Notes under the pieces: model-generated
What the model was told of the DNA's origin: nothing
Database searches by the model: none
Seen by the model: only the letters and a program-made list of their open reading frames with translations
Translations under genes and position numbers: made by a program
Shown here: positions 19,201-26,500 of the stretch, one piece after another
How the letters are laid out: each line of letters opens with the position of its first letter
Numbering within the stretch: position 1 is the first letter of the stretch
Origin: Polyangia bacterium
GTDB taxonomy: Bacteria; Myxococcota_A; Polyangia; Nannocystales; Nannocystaceae
Length of the DNA: 64,000 nt
Reading direction: 5' to 3'
Assembly: GCA_030429545.1 (NCBI GenBank)
Contig: JAUIFF010000002.1
Coordinates: 62,001-126,000 of the forward strand

Positions 19201-19629
19201 ATCGAGCTCGAAGGCGAAACCCTCAGCGGCGACGATTTGCGGATCGACCGGGCACCTAAAAAAGGCATGGTGGTCGCGAGTGAGGGGGGCATCACCGTCG
19301 CGCTCGACACCGATATCAGTGACGAGCTGCGCCACGAGGGGCTCGCCCGCGAAGTTCAAAACCGGGTCCAAAACCTGCGCAAAACAGCCGACCTAGATGT
19401 CAGCCAGCGGATCGCCCTGTTTTACCGGGCCACAGGCGACCTGCAAAAAGCCCTCGCGCGGCCCGAGTTGCGGGCGATGGTCATGGGCGAAACCCTGGCC
19501 GAGCACATGGCCGATTTGCCAGATATCTTGCCGGCCACCGCCCATCGCCACAGCGACAAAATCGATGGTGATACAATTGAATTGGCGATCGTGCCCCAGG
19601 GCGCAGGCACCACGGAGGCCGCGACATGA
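16255..19629 (+). CDS. ileS: Isoleucyl-tRNA synthetase, long (IleRS2) type
   Basis: This class I synthetase charges tRNA-Ile. It is 1,124 residues long, compared with ~940 in E. coli. The HIGH motif appears as HYGH in PHYGHLLAGTIKDIV (about residue 74) and the KMSKS motif as KMSKRLKNYPDP (about residue 640). The CP1 editing domain lies between, with WTTTPWTLPSNLAL and the TDSGTGIVHQAPAFGEDDY block. HYGH, KMSKRxKNYPDP and the long C-terminal region are the marks of the eukaryote-like IleRS2 clade, whose members are often naturally mupirocin-tolerant; that property is inferred. The last four bases (ATGA) overlap the start of hisS, so the two synthetases are translationally coupled. Confidence 0.97.
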   Translation: MSDASTPVPGAPEGAHTFRSPPQQLKLPAVEHEILELWASRDIEGRSLRDQRKDGGQRPEFVFYDGPPFATGLPHYGHLLAGTIKDIVPRFWYMRGYRVQRRFGWDCHGLPIESLIENELGIHGKAAIEELGVPKFNAACRAGVLRFTQEWETVVRRMGRWVDFRNDYKTMDTSFMESVWWVFKSLWDKGLIYEGHRVQPVSPALGTPLSNFEVAQGPQEKDPVTRKEGHKRRQDPSLTVRFKLEDEQNAYLWAWTTTPWTLPSNLALAVHPEVTYVKVRVKATGEIAYLEPGRLAHYQERERIGETEELARLPGSELVGRPYEPLLPFFADYRTREDGTRWAFKVVSATYVTTDSGTGIVHQAPAFGEDDYNVGKENGLPLVNPLSLSGVFDESVGEFAGLFAKDADKKIVARLRSEQKVVDHDTIVHPYPHCYRTDQPLLYMALSTWFMKVEHLRERFVELNQKVHWVPEHVGSGRFGNWLANARDWNLSRNRFWGTPLPVWRCDKDPSDMVCIGSIAELEKLAGLQPGTVTDLHREHVDTITWASKAGGTMRRVKEVFDCWFESGSMPYAQNHYPFDEAQRSRVEQGLPADFIAEGLDQTRGWFYTLHVLSTALFDRPPFKNVIVNGLILAADGKKMSKRLKNYPDPNGVIDRYGADALRAYLINSQVVRAEPMRFGKHKKDTTGECVRDTVRLTILPLWNAYNFLVTYARADGWQPSKAALDVQPKADLDRWILSRVQSFLQEMIAEYEDYALSNLVPAYLRLCDDLNNWYIRRGRRRYWRKRGAAEDGLTPEQAEADKDDAYATLFRVLVTVSRAMAPVIPFFAEFLHQRLLVDTNLCDVEADEDSVHLMPFPEPSAELRDVALEQAVDSARQAVTLAMGLRERESIGVRRPLRSLTIAIEDTDLRAAVQTFEADILGELNVKTLKLSADDSELVTLTAKANFKALGRRLGKKMKVVAKAVAGLDAAAVATYAQTGSIELEGETLSGDDLRIDRAPKKGMVVASEGGITVALDTDISDELRHEGLAREVQNRVQNLRKTADLDVSQRIALFYRATGDLQKALARPELRAMVMGETLAEHMADLPDILPATAHRHSDKIDGDTIELAIVPQGAGTTEAAT

Positions 19630-21116
19630 GCCGTAAAATTTCGACCAAGCCCCCGAGTGGGATGCGGGACTTTTTGCCCGCCGACATCGCCCGCCGGGAA
19701 TTTGTAATTGCAAAGGTCACCGAGGTCTACAGCCGCTACGGGTTTGTCCCCCTCGAAACGCCGACGATCGAAAACCTCTCGACCCTGCTCGGCAAATACG
19801 GGGAAGAGGGCGACCAGTTGCTCTACCGGCTGCTCCACCGGCGCGACAGCCTGGCCCGGGCACTCGCGGCCGACGACGTCAGCGAAGCCACGCTCGCCGA
19901 CCAGGGGCTGCGTTACGACCTCACCGTGCCGCTGGCACGTGTCACAGCCCAGTACAGCACCCTGCCCAAGTTTTTTAAGCGCTACCAAATCCAACCGGTG
20001 TGGCGTGCCGATCGCCCGGGCAAGGGCAGGTTTCGCGAGTTTTACCAGTGCGATGTCGACATCACCGGCACCACCAGTCTGCTCGCCGAAGCCGAGGTCT
20101 GTGGTGCCGTCGCCGAGGTATTGCAAAGCCTCGGGTTTGACAACTTCACGATTCGCCTCAACCACCGCGCCCTGCTGCGGGCGATGATCCGGGCCGCCGG
20201 CATCGATGTCGCGCAGGAAGGCACCGCCCTGGTGGCCGTCGACAAACTCGACAAGATAGGCCTTGAAGGCGTGGTCAAAGAGCTCGAGCAACGCGGCATC
20301 GAAGCTGAGCAAGCCGGCTCCCTGCTGGGCCTGATGTGCTGCGAAGACCTGCTCGACCCCAAGTCGGAGCTGCACAAACTCCTGGCAAAAATCGGTTGCC
20401 GCAACCTCATGCAATGGACCGTATCGGGCATTTCGGCAGTTTCCGACTTCAGCGAAGAAGAGCTCGAAACCCGGCGAAACGAGATGTTGCTGGCCTACCT
20501 CGCCCGGTTGTTGCCACAGGGCGACGAGGCCGGCCAGGCAGCGGTCAAGGAACTCACCGAAGTGATCGGGTTGCTTGCACATACACCAGCTGGCGCACAC
20601 GTTTCGTTTAGCCCCCACCTCGCCCGCGGCCTGAGCTACTACACCGGCGCGATCTTTGAGATCGCCGTGCCCGACTTTGGCGGCAGCCTAGGTGGCGGTG
20701 GGCGCTACGACAACCTGGTCGGCATGTTCGGCAAAAAGGACATCCCCGCGGTGGGTTTTAGCCTGGGTTTAGAGCGCATTTTGGTGGTCATGGAAGATCG
20801 CAAGATGTTCCCCGACCTCAAGGTCGGACCCGAGGTGTTGGTGTGTTGGAAGGGCGTCTCCCAACAAGATGTCCTCAAGGTCACCCACGCGTTGCGCCGC
20901 AGTGGCCTGCGGGTCGAGGCCTATCCCGAAAAAACGCGAAAGCTCGGGGCCCAGCTCAAATACGCCGACGGGCTCGGGGTAGCGTTTGCCGCGATCATCG
21001 GTCCCGAGGAGGTTGAGCAGGGCAGCGTGACCCTCAAGCACTTGACCTCGGGCACGCAGGAGCGGGTCGCGCTCGGCGATGCGGTTGATGAGGCCATTGC
21101 CCGGCTTTCGAGTTGA
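19626..21116 (+). CDS. hisS: Histidyl-tRNA synthetase
   Basis: This class II synthetase charges tRNA-His. It has 496 residues, longer than the ~420 of typical bacterial HisRS; the extra length is an insertion around residues 215-320. Motif 1 lies at PPSGMRDFLPADIARRE. Motif 2 is RADRPGKGRFREFYQCDVD with the ATP-binding Arg. The histidine-binding loop is ARGLSYYTGAIFE, motif 3 is GFSLGLERI, and a C-terminal anticodon-binding domain starts near residue 400. The start ATG overlaps the ileS stop as ATGA. An ileS-hisS operon is unusual and may be lineage-specific. Confidence 0.97.
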   Translation: MSRKISTKPPSGMRDFLPADIARREFVIAKVTEVYSRYGFVPLETPTIENLSTLLGKYGEEGDQLLYRLLHRRDSLARALAADDVSEATLADQGLRYDLTVPLARVTAQYSTLPKFFKRYQIQPVWRADRPGKGRFREFYQCDVDITGTTSLLAEAEVCGAVAEVLQSLGFDNFTIRLNHRALLRAMIRAAGIDVAQEGTALVAVDKLDKIGLEGVVKELEQRGIEAEQAGSLLGLMCCEDLLDPKSELHKLLAKIGCRNLMQWTVSGISAVSDFSEEELETRRNEMLLAYLARLLPQGDEAGQAAVKELTEVIGLLAHTPAGAHVSFSPHLARGLSYYTGAIFEIAVPDFGGSLGGGGRYDNLVGMFGKKDIPAVGFSLGLERILVVMEDRKMFPDLKVGPEVLVCWKGVSQQDVLKVTHALRRSGLRVEAYPEKTRKLGAQLKYADGLGVAFAAIIGPEEVEQGSVTLKHLTSGTQERVALGDAVDEAIARLSS

Positions 21117-21255
21117 TTCGCGGGCTGTTTTGGCCGGGGCCCTACTCAGAGGGCCTTGCAGTGGCAGACTACAGCGGCGGGCTGTAGCGAGACCGATTTC
21201 AGGTTGTTTGTAGCTGCGCCGAGGAGTCGCGTTGGACCTTGGGTACGAGCAGCTT

Positions 21256-21362
21256 CGAGGAGGAAGGCAAGCGTAAAGGTCTTCGGCAAAATCCACGGGT
21301 CCTGCCGCGGACCCCACATTCGACCTTCCGGGAGCTCGGCGGTTTTGACTCGGGAAGAAGTA
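21256..21362 (+). repeat. Left arm of ~107-bp interspersed inverted repeat
   Basis: This arm reads, over its length, as the reverse complement of 21537-21644 with roughly 85% identity and a few one-base indels. Shared blocks include GAGGAAGGCAAGCGTA, GGTCTTCGGCAAA, ATCCACGGGTCCTGC, CGACCTTCCG and CTCGGCGGTTTTGACT. Confidence 0.85.
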
Positions 21363-21536
21363 GGTTGAGAGACGAAGGATGATCATTTGCGCGAGACGGT
21401 TTGTTGGAGGCGGCCTCCGGTCGATGCGGGGGCCCCCGCGTCACCCGCTCAACTAGGGTCATACGTTCGCTTGTTTTGGGCTTTGGGCGTACGAGTGTAG
21501 TTTGCTACTGCAAAGCGCTCTGAGTCGCAGCCAGTG

Positions 21537-21644
21537 AACTTCTTTCCAAGTCAAAACCGCCGAGTTCGCGGAAGGTCGAGTGTGGGTGACCGCAGCAGGA
21601 CCCGTGGATTTGCCGAAGACCGCTACGCTTGCCTTCCTCTTCGA
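21537..21644 (-). repeat. Right arm of ~107-bp interspersed inverted repeat
   Basis: This is the reverse-complement partner of 21256-21362, separated from it by ~174 bp. Read on the minus strand it carries the same ordered blocks as the left arm. No transposase or target duplication is apparent, so it may be a MITE-like or structured-RNA-type repeat. Confidence 0.85.
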
Positions 21645-21784
21645 CATTGCTCCTCTACTCACTCGTTGTATTTGCATTGGACGATGCGCCCAAAATCCAG
21701 CACCCGACCTCCGTGAATCCCCGTACACCCAAAGTCCAAAACAGGTGAACGTATGACCCAAGTTGGGCGTTCGTCTTTCAACCA

Positions 21785-21820
21785 ATTTCTTTGCGAGTCA
21801 AAGCAGCCGAGCTCCCGTAC
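21785..21820 (-). repeat. Partial third copy of the same repeat
   Basis: TTTCTTTGCGAGTCAAAGC followed by AGCCGAGCTCCCG matches the outer end of the right arm (CTTCTTTCCAAGTCAAAACC then GCCGAGTTCGCGG), in the same orientation. Only the first ~36 bp are recognisable. Confidence 0.55.
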
Positions 21821-21956
21821 ATTGAGCCCAGTCAATGATCCTCAGATGTGGTCTTCGGGCTGCTGACTACTGAATGCTGACTTTGAATGGTGGTTTTCCA
21901 GTCAGGTGCGATTGCGGCGACGCCCGCACCCCGGTCTGGTATGCTGCGAGCCATTC

Positions 21957-23474
21957 ATGTCGCACTTGGCCCCGTGGACTTTTGTTGTGTGTGTGTGCGG
22001 CCTGTTTGCGGCCCCTGAAACGGCCCGTGCGGCGCCCGCTCGCGGCATCGACCCGAGTACGCCGGCCGAGGTGGTTTCGCCGGGTGGTACGGTCAATGTT
22101 GTACCTGCACCCAAACCCGACGTCGGTCCGGTTGTCGACAAGACACCGGTGCCCAAGGCGACGGACATCGGTAAGGACCCCCCAGCCAAAAAAGCCCAGG
22201 CTGAGGCTGACAGTGCGACCAAAAAGCCCGAGAAAGATCCACACCGCCTGGAGTATGGGGCCCTGCCGGCGATCAACTACGACTCCGACCTCGGGTTTGG
22301 GTTTGGTGCGGTCGGCACCCTGGTCCGCTTTCACCCCGGCATCAATCCGTTTCGCTGGCGCTTGATGGTACAACTATATGCCACGGTCAAACGCAAGCCC
22401 ACCGGCGGGGCCGAGTTTCCGTTTCACGAGGATGTCATCGAACTCGATGTCCCGGGTCTTCTCGATAACAGATTGCGGCTTAACGCCGCCCTGCGGTTTA
22501 TCAAATTTAGTAACACCGGCTACTACGGGCTCGGCAACGCAGCCGTGGCCGAAAAGCCGTGGGAGCAGATCGACGAGGAGATGGACCCCGATGGCTACCG
22601 CGCGGCGAGGCGCTACCATCAATACGACCGCACCTATCCCAACGCCGAGTTGATCGCGCGCTTCAATGTTTGGGACCGGACCATACCTGCCCACAAGCGC
22701 AGGCTCGAAGTGTTTACCGGGGCCGCGTTTTCCTACAGTGTGATGTCGCTTTATGAGGGCAGCGAGCTCGAACAAGACGTCGAGACCCGGGCGACCGACA
22801 CGCCCGATGGCCGCGAGCTTTCGCGGCTGCTGGCCGGCACCGAAAACCACGCGCTGTTGGTGCTCAAGGGCGGGCTTTTGTGGGACACCCGCGACCACGA
22901 ATTCATGCCGACCCGCGGGACGTTTTCGGAGTTGGCGTTTCGCCTGTCGCCCGGGGTCTCGGGCGGGCTTTTGTACGGCGGGGTAACTGCCAACACGCGG
23001 TGGTTTTTCTCGCTGTACCGCGACTACTTGGTGGTCGCCACCCGGGTTGTCGGCGACCTGATTTTTGGTACCGCACCGGTCTACGAACTCGCCCGGTTTG
23101 ACGGTTTGCAACCACGAGATGCTCCCGGCGGCGGCTGGGCTGTTCGCGGTGTGCCGCGCCAGCGCTACCACGGCAAGGCCAAGCTGGTCGGCAACTTTGA
23201 GCTGCGCAGCATGTTCTACCGGTTCAAGATCAAGGAGCAGCGCTTTGGCCTCGGGGCGGCAGCGTTTGTCGACACCGGGCGTGTGTGGCTCGACTACCGC
23301 GATGTCGAGCTCGACGGCATGGATAGCGATGGTAAGCCGTCGAACTTCAAAGTCGGCCTTGGTGGCGGTTTGCGGGTTTCCTGGGGCGAGACGTTTGTCA
23401 TCCGCATTGAGCCGGGCTACTCGGTGACCGAAAAAAACTTCGGCCTCTACATCAACGTCGGCCACCTGTTTTAG
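21957..23474 (+). CDS. Omp85/BamA-like outer-membrane barrel protein
   Basis: The protein has 505 residues from the ATG at 21957, which gives a signal peptide with likely cleavage after ETARA. A Pro/Lys-rich periplasmic linker (residues ~25-115) follows, and then a ~390-residue region of alternating beta strands. The C-terminal part matches the surface-antigen (D15/BamA) barrel style: LKGGLLWDTRDHEFMPTRGTF, then RQRYHGKAKLVGNFELR, then VGLGGGLRVSWGETFVIRIEPGYS, and a final strand ending in Phe. There are no POTRA domains, so it is a barrel-only member rather than BamA itself. A role in lipid or protein transit across the outer membrane is possible but not shown. Confidence 0.85.
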   Translation: MSHLAPWTFVVCVCGLFAAPETARAAPARGIDPSTPAEVVSPGGTVNVVPAPKPDVGPVVDKTPVPKATDIGKDPPAKKAQAEADSATKKPEKDPHRLEYGALPAINYDSDLGFGFGAVGTLVRFHPGINPFRWRLMVQLYATVKRKPTGGAEFPFHEDVIELDVPGLLDNRLRLNAALRFIKFSNTGYYGLGNAAVAEKPWEQIDEEMDPDGYRAARRYHQYDRTYPNAELIARFNVWDRTIPAHKRRLEVFTGAAFSYSVMSLYEGSELEQDVETRATDTPDGRELSRLLAGTENHALLVLKGGLLWDTRDHEFMPTRGTFSELAFRLSPGVSGGLLYGGVTANTRWFFSLYRDYLVVATRVVGDLIFGTAPVYELARFDGLQPRDAPGGGWAVRGVPRQRYHGKAKLVGNFELRSMFYRFKIKEQRFGLGAAAFVDTGRVWLDYRDVELDGMDSDGKPSNFKVGLGGGLRVSWGETFVIRIEPGYSVTEKNFGLYINVGHLF

Positions 23475-23515
23475 TGCCGGGAGCTGTCGCCGGCCTTCAT
23501 GGCTATACAACTGTT

Positions 23516-23531
23516 GTGAACCTCGGTTCAC
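23516..23531. promoter_or_regulatory. 16-bp dyad GTGAACC-TC-GGTTCAC
   Basis: A perfect 7-bp inverted repeat with a 2-nt centre lies 42 nt past the barrel protein's stop and ~225 nt before the next gene. It could be an operator or a short hairpin; no T-run follows. Confidence 0.45.
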
Positions 23532-23756
23532 GAGGGACCGATTTAGGTGTGCCTACAAATAATTCCCGGTGGCTGGTGTGCGGGATTGACCGCCCGAAAA
23601 TCGCCCGCTTGCGCTGGCTTGACCAAAGCGTGAGCGTCGACCACAGTGGCGGGACGATTTGTGGTGATCGCGCAGATCCACCCACCTCACGCGACGAATT
23701 GGAACAGACCACCGTGCCGATGGGTACCCGGGCGTGGTATCACCAAAGGGAACTCG

Positions 23757-24518
23757 ATGCTGACGATTGCTTCACTGCTGGCCGCCATGACGATTGCCGG
23801 AGCCTTCTGGGTGGGCATCCTCGCGGCCCGTCGGCTGCGCGACTGGGGAGATGGACGCAACGTGTTGACCGAAGGTGAAGATGGCCAGCCGCTGGCCCTG
23901 GCAGCCGCGCCAGGTTCAAATCGTGGTGGTTCGATTCCCCATGATGCCGTGAGTCGGCGAATCCGGGCCCGTGTGGCCGAGCGGCTCGATGGGCGCAGTT
24001 TTGCCGGGAGCGAGCCGCGGGCATTGCCGGCGACCGTCGAGGAACCAGATATGGATCTCACCGGGCTGCGCGAGGGAGACGTTGTCAGCATCGACAGCCA
24101 AGACCCACAGCGCGATGGTGACGCCCTCGTCGAAGGCGTTGTCAATCTCCGCGAAGGCGCCCAGACGACGGTTGTGGTCGTCATCAACGATGCCAAAACA
24201 CGGCGTTGGTTGGTCGGCAGTCCCGGCGACGAAGCGTGGTTCTTGCTCGACCCGGTTTCCGGGCACGGTCTGCACGGCGAGCCTCCTAGGCATATCGTCC
24301 GCGGGCCGTATTCCTATGCCCTCGAGCGCCGTGGACAGGCGAGTGCCTCGGGCGTGGGGATGCACGGTCGGCCGGCGCTGCCTCGGGTTGCAACCTACCT
24401 CTACCGGGCCGACAGCACCCGGGTGTTGTGGCTCGAGCGTTGGGGCGACCAGGTACTGATGGGCGAGGGCACGCCGCTGCCGGCCCATTTTGTTAGCCTG
24501 TTGCCGGGCAACGGTTAG
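23757..24518 (+). CDS. Single-pass membrane protein with beta-rich domain
   Basis: The protein has 253 residues from the ATG at 23757 (MLTIASLL), which opens a single N-terminal membrane helix ending in RR. Residues ~95-250 form a beta-rich soluble domain beginning LTGLREGDVVSIDSQ, with a WLVGSPGDEAWFLLD block and a terminal ATYLYRAD to LLPGNG segment. The GDVV opening and WL block are reminiscent of the DUF4178 family, which is a tentative match. The last ~43 codons and the stop are tandemly duplicated immediately downstream. The first copy is intact, so the protein itself is not disrupted. Confidence 0.65.
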   Translation: MLTIASLLAAMTIAGAFWVGILAARRLRDWGDGRNVLTEGEDGQPLALAAAPGSNRGGSIPHDAVSRRIRARVAERLDGRSFAGSEPRALPATVEEPDMDLTGLREGDVVSIDSQDPQRDGDALVEGVVNLREGAQTTVVVVINDAKTRRWLVGSPGDEAWFLLDPVSGHGLHGEPPRHIVRGPYSYALERRGQASASGVGMHGRPALPRVATYLYRADSTRVLWLERWGDQVLMGEGTPLPAHFVSLLPGNG

Positions 24519-24698
24519 GCGCCACGAGTACGCAACCGGGTCGGCAACCTACCTCTACCGGGCCGACAGCGCCCGGGTGTTGTGGCTCGAGCGTTGGGGC
24601 GACCAGGTACTGATGGGCGAGGGCACGCCGCTGCCGGCCCATTTTGTCAGCCTGTTGCCGGGCAACGGTTAGGCGCCACGAGTACGCAACCGGTTCGG
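24391..24698 (+). repeat. 154-bp direct tandem duplication of a gene's 3' end
   Basis: Unit 1 is 24391-24544 and unit 2 is 24545-24698. I count only about three substitutions in 154 bp (for example CAGCACC versus CAGCGCC, and TGTTAG versus TGTCAG). Each unit includes the last ~43 codons, the TAG stop and ~28 bp of following sequence. The second unit has no start of its own. Confidence 0.92.
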
Positions 24699-24758
24699 CA
24701 AACGCGACCGCTTGCAGTGCCGTCGGCCGACATGTTGCCGGGAGCACAACGAAATGGC

Positions 24759-26255
24759 TCACAACTTCGGTTTGCGTCGACGGGGTTTGAGCAGACCGAG
24801 GATCGCCAACCATGCCAACCCGGTAAACGGTACCGGTGTGCCGGCGCTACACGAGAAGCAGTCACCACCGCCACCGCCACCGCCACATCCGCTGCCGAGG
24901 TCACAGCCACTTCCGAGGTCACAGCCACCGCCGCCACCGTCGCAGCCACCACCGCCACCGTCGCAGCCACCACCGCCACCGTCGCAGCCACTTCCGCTAC
25001 CGTCGCAGCCACCGCCGCCACCGTCGCAGCCGCTGCCCTCGCATCCGCCGTCGTTGTTGCTTCCGCCGCTGTCGCCACCGGTATCGTCCGAATTATCGCA
25101 GCCGGCATCACCCCCGCAGCCATTGCTGGCGGCGGCACAGCCCGCGACCGCGGCTGCACAACCGATCGAACTCGGTCCTTCACAACCGGATTGGTTACCG
25201 CTGCAACCACTGTTGATATCGTCGCTATCAAACCCGGGGCGGCACTCGTGGAAGTTGTTACACGAGTTGCCCTCGCAACACGATTGGTTGTCGACACAAC
25301 CGATTTCAGGAACGCTACAGGGCGCGGGCTCATGGGTTTGCAGACACTCGGCCACGCACAATTTTTCGTAGGAATAACCCTGTACGATCCGTGCACATAC
25401 ACCACCTGTAAAGGCACAGTCGGCGCTTGAGGAACACGGCTCGCCCACCTGCGCCGGGGGGACCGATTCGGCTACGAGTTCGAGCTCACCACCACCCGGT
25501 CGCTGACTCGCCGGTCCGAGCGACGGCTTGCGATCGAGACGTTGGTAGGCCAAGTACACCATCTGCCACGCACCCGGCGATTGGCTGGTACTGCTACTTG
25601 GCCCGGGCGAGGGGGTGCCGCCGCCATCCGAATCGTCCGGATCTTCGGGGGGCACCAAAATCCGCGAGCCGACCGGGTCCCAAAAAAATGTATCTGCACT
25701 AAAACTCAGGGGTGGCGGCAGCTCAATCGGTCGCCGGGTTTCGTTGTCTTCGCCTGCGGGCAGCCACTGGGCGCGTTCAAACCCGTCGGCCAAAAACCCC
25801 GAGGCTTCGCTTTCGACCGGATCGACAAACCCACGCCAGGGTTCGACCTCGGCCCAGGTGCCGTCGATGACTTCGGGTGGCGGGTGCGAACCAACTTCGG
25901 GGGTAATGACAATCGGGTCACCGGGTTCGAGGCTGTCGATATGGAGGTCGAGTAGCACGCCCGCACTGATCTCGATTTCATCGCCCTCAATAATCAGGGT
26001 GCCCTGGCCGTAGCCTTCGAGTTCGACCCCTTCAAACATGACGTAGGGGACAGGTGTGTCGCGGGACGTGCCAACGGCAAACCGAAATGGAGCCTCGAGC
26101 ACCGTGCCCTCACGAAACTCAACCGCCTCGTCATCCTTGTCGCGCTGCCGATGGGGCTCGACACATACCGTTTGTGGCATGGTCACCAACAGGGCGATAC
26201 CACCGGCAATATATTGCTTAATACTCCAACCTCTACGGCGAAGGTGCTTGGCCAT
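24759..26255 (-). CDS. Gly/Cys-rich surface protein with MYXO-CTERM-like tail
   Basis: The protein has 498 residues. An N-terminal signal or anchor (Arg-rich start, then a hydrophobic run to about residue 30) is followed by an acidic domain of unknown fold up to about residue 260. A Cys-rich region has EGF-like spacing, and then come ~120 residues of Gly/Cys repeats. The repeats are Cys-Asp/Glu-Gly units spaced every six residues (CDGGGG repeated), encoded by an 18-bp tandem repeat. The C-terminus has Cys-Phe-Ser-Cys, a hydrophobic stretch and a final RRRKPK cluster. This is the tripartite layout of MYXO-CTERM sorting tails, which are thought to anchor and process surface proteins. Function is unknown; a rigid or cross-linked surface protein is plausible. 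Confidence 0.8.
   Translation of the reverse strand: MAKHLRRRGWSIKQYIAGGIALLVTMPQTVCVEPHRQRDKDDEAVEFREGTVLEAPFRFAVGTSRDTPVPYVMFEGVELEGYGQGTLIIEGDEIEISAGVLLDLHIDSLEPGDPIVITPEVGSHPPPEVIDGTWAEVEPWRGFVDPVESEASGFLADGFERAQWLPAGEDNETRRPIELPPPLSFSADTFFWDPVGSRILVPPEDPDDSDGGGTPSPGPSSSTSQSPGAWQMVYLAYQRLDRKPSLGPASQRPGGGELELVAESVPPAQVGEPCSSSADCAFTGGVCARIVQGYSYEKLCVAECLQTHEPAPCSVPEIGCVDNQSCCEGNSCNNFHECRPGFDSDDINSGCSGNQSGCEGPSSIGCAAAVAGCAAASNGCGGDAGCDNSDDTGGDSGGSNNDGGCEGSGCDGGGGGCDGSGSGCDGGGGGCDGGGGGCDGGGGGCDLGSGCDLGSGCGGGGGGGDCFSCSAGTPVPFTGLAWLAILGLLKPRRRKPKL
24905..25045. repeat. 18-bp tandem repeat coding Cys-Asp-Gly4
   Basis: On the minus strand the unit encodes CDGGGG; on the plus strand it reads close to CCACCGCCACCGTCGCAG. 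Five or six units are seen, with variants coding CDLGSG and CDGSGS. Confidence 0.8.
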
Positions 26256-26500
26256 AACCCGCCTCCTGTTTTGATCCTAGGAGAAAGCGGGAATTTTTGT
26301 GGGATTTTGTTTGTGATCTGCTCTACTGTGCAAACAGACGCACGCTGTTGTGTACACAATGTTTATTCGTTGTCTGCACAACATTTTAACAATACATCGC
26401 AACGATTACGTGGGAGTTCGTGGCATGACTGTCGAGCATGTCCGTGGTGACCCTAGGTGACGGTACATGCCGACAATGTCGGAAAGTGTACAACCCGTTT

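Larger units (their letters stand above)
21117..21956. other. 840-bp non-coding region carrying inverted repeats
   Basis: No protein gene is supported here. A short GGCCC/GGGCC dyad follows hisS (about 21138-21155). The rest is dominated by the inverted repeat pair at 21256-21362 and 21537-21644 and a partial third copy at 21785-21820, listed separately. Confidence 0.7.

Noticed and set aside
21156..21785. Small protein genes inside the inverted repeat (KASV...SAVLT peptides)
   Set aside because: The reading is only partly conserved between arms because of indels, and there is no ribosome-binding site or signal. They are better treated as repeat sequence.
22374..23531. 385-codon minus-strand frame
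   Set aside because: It is antisense to the Omp85-like barrel gene and has no domain.
24490..24672. 60-codon gene repeating the end of the upstream protein
   Set aside because: It is the tandemly duplicated 3' end without its own promoter or start region.
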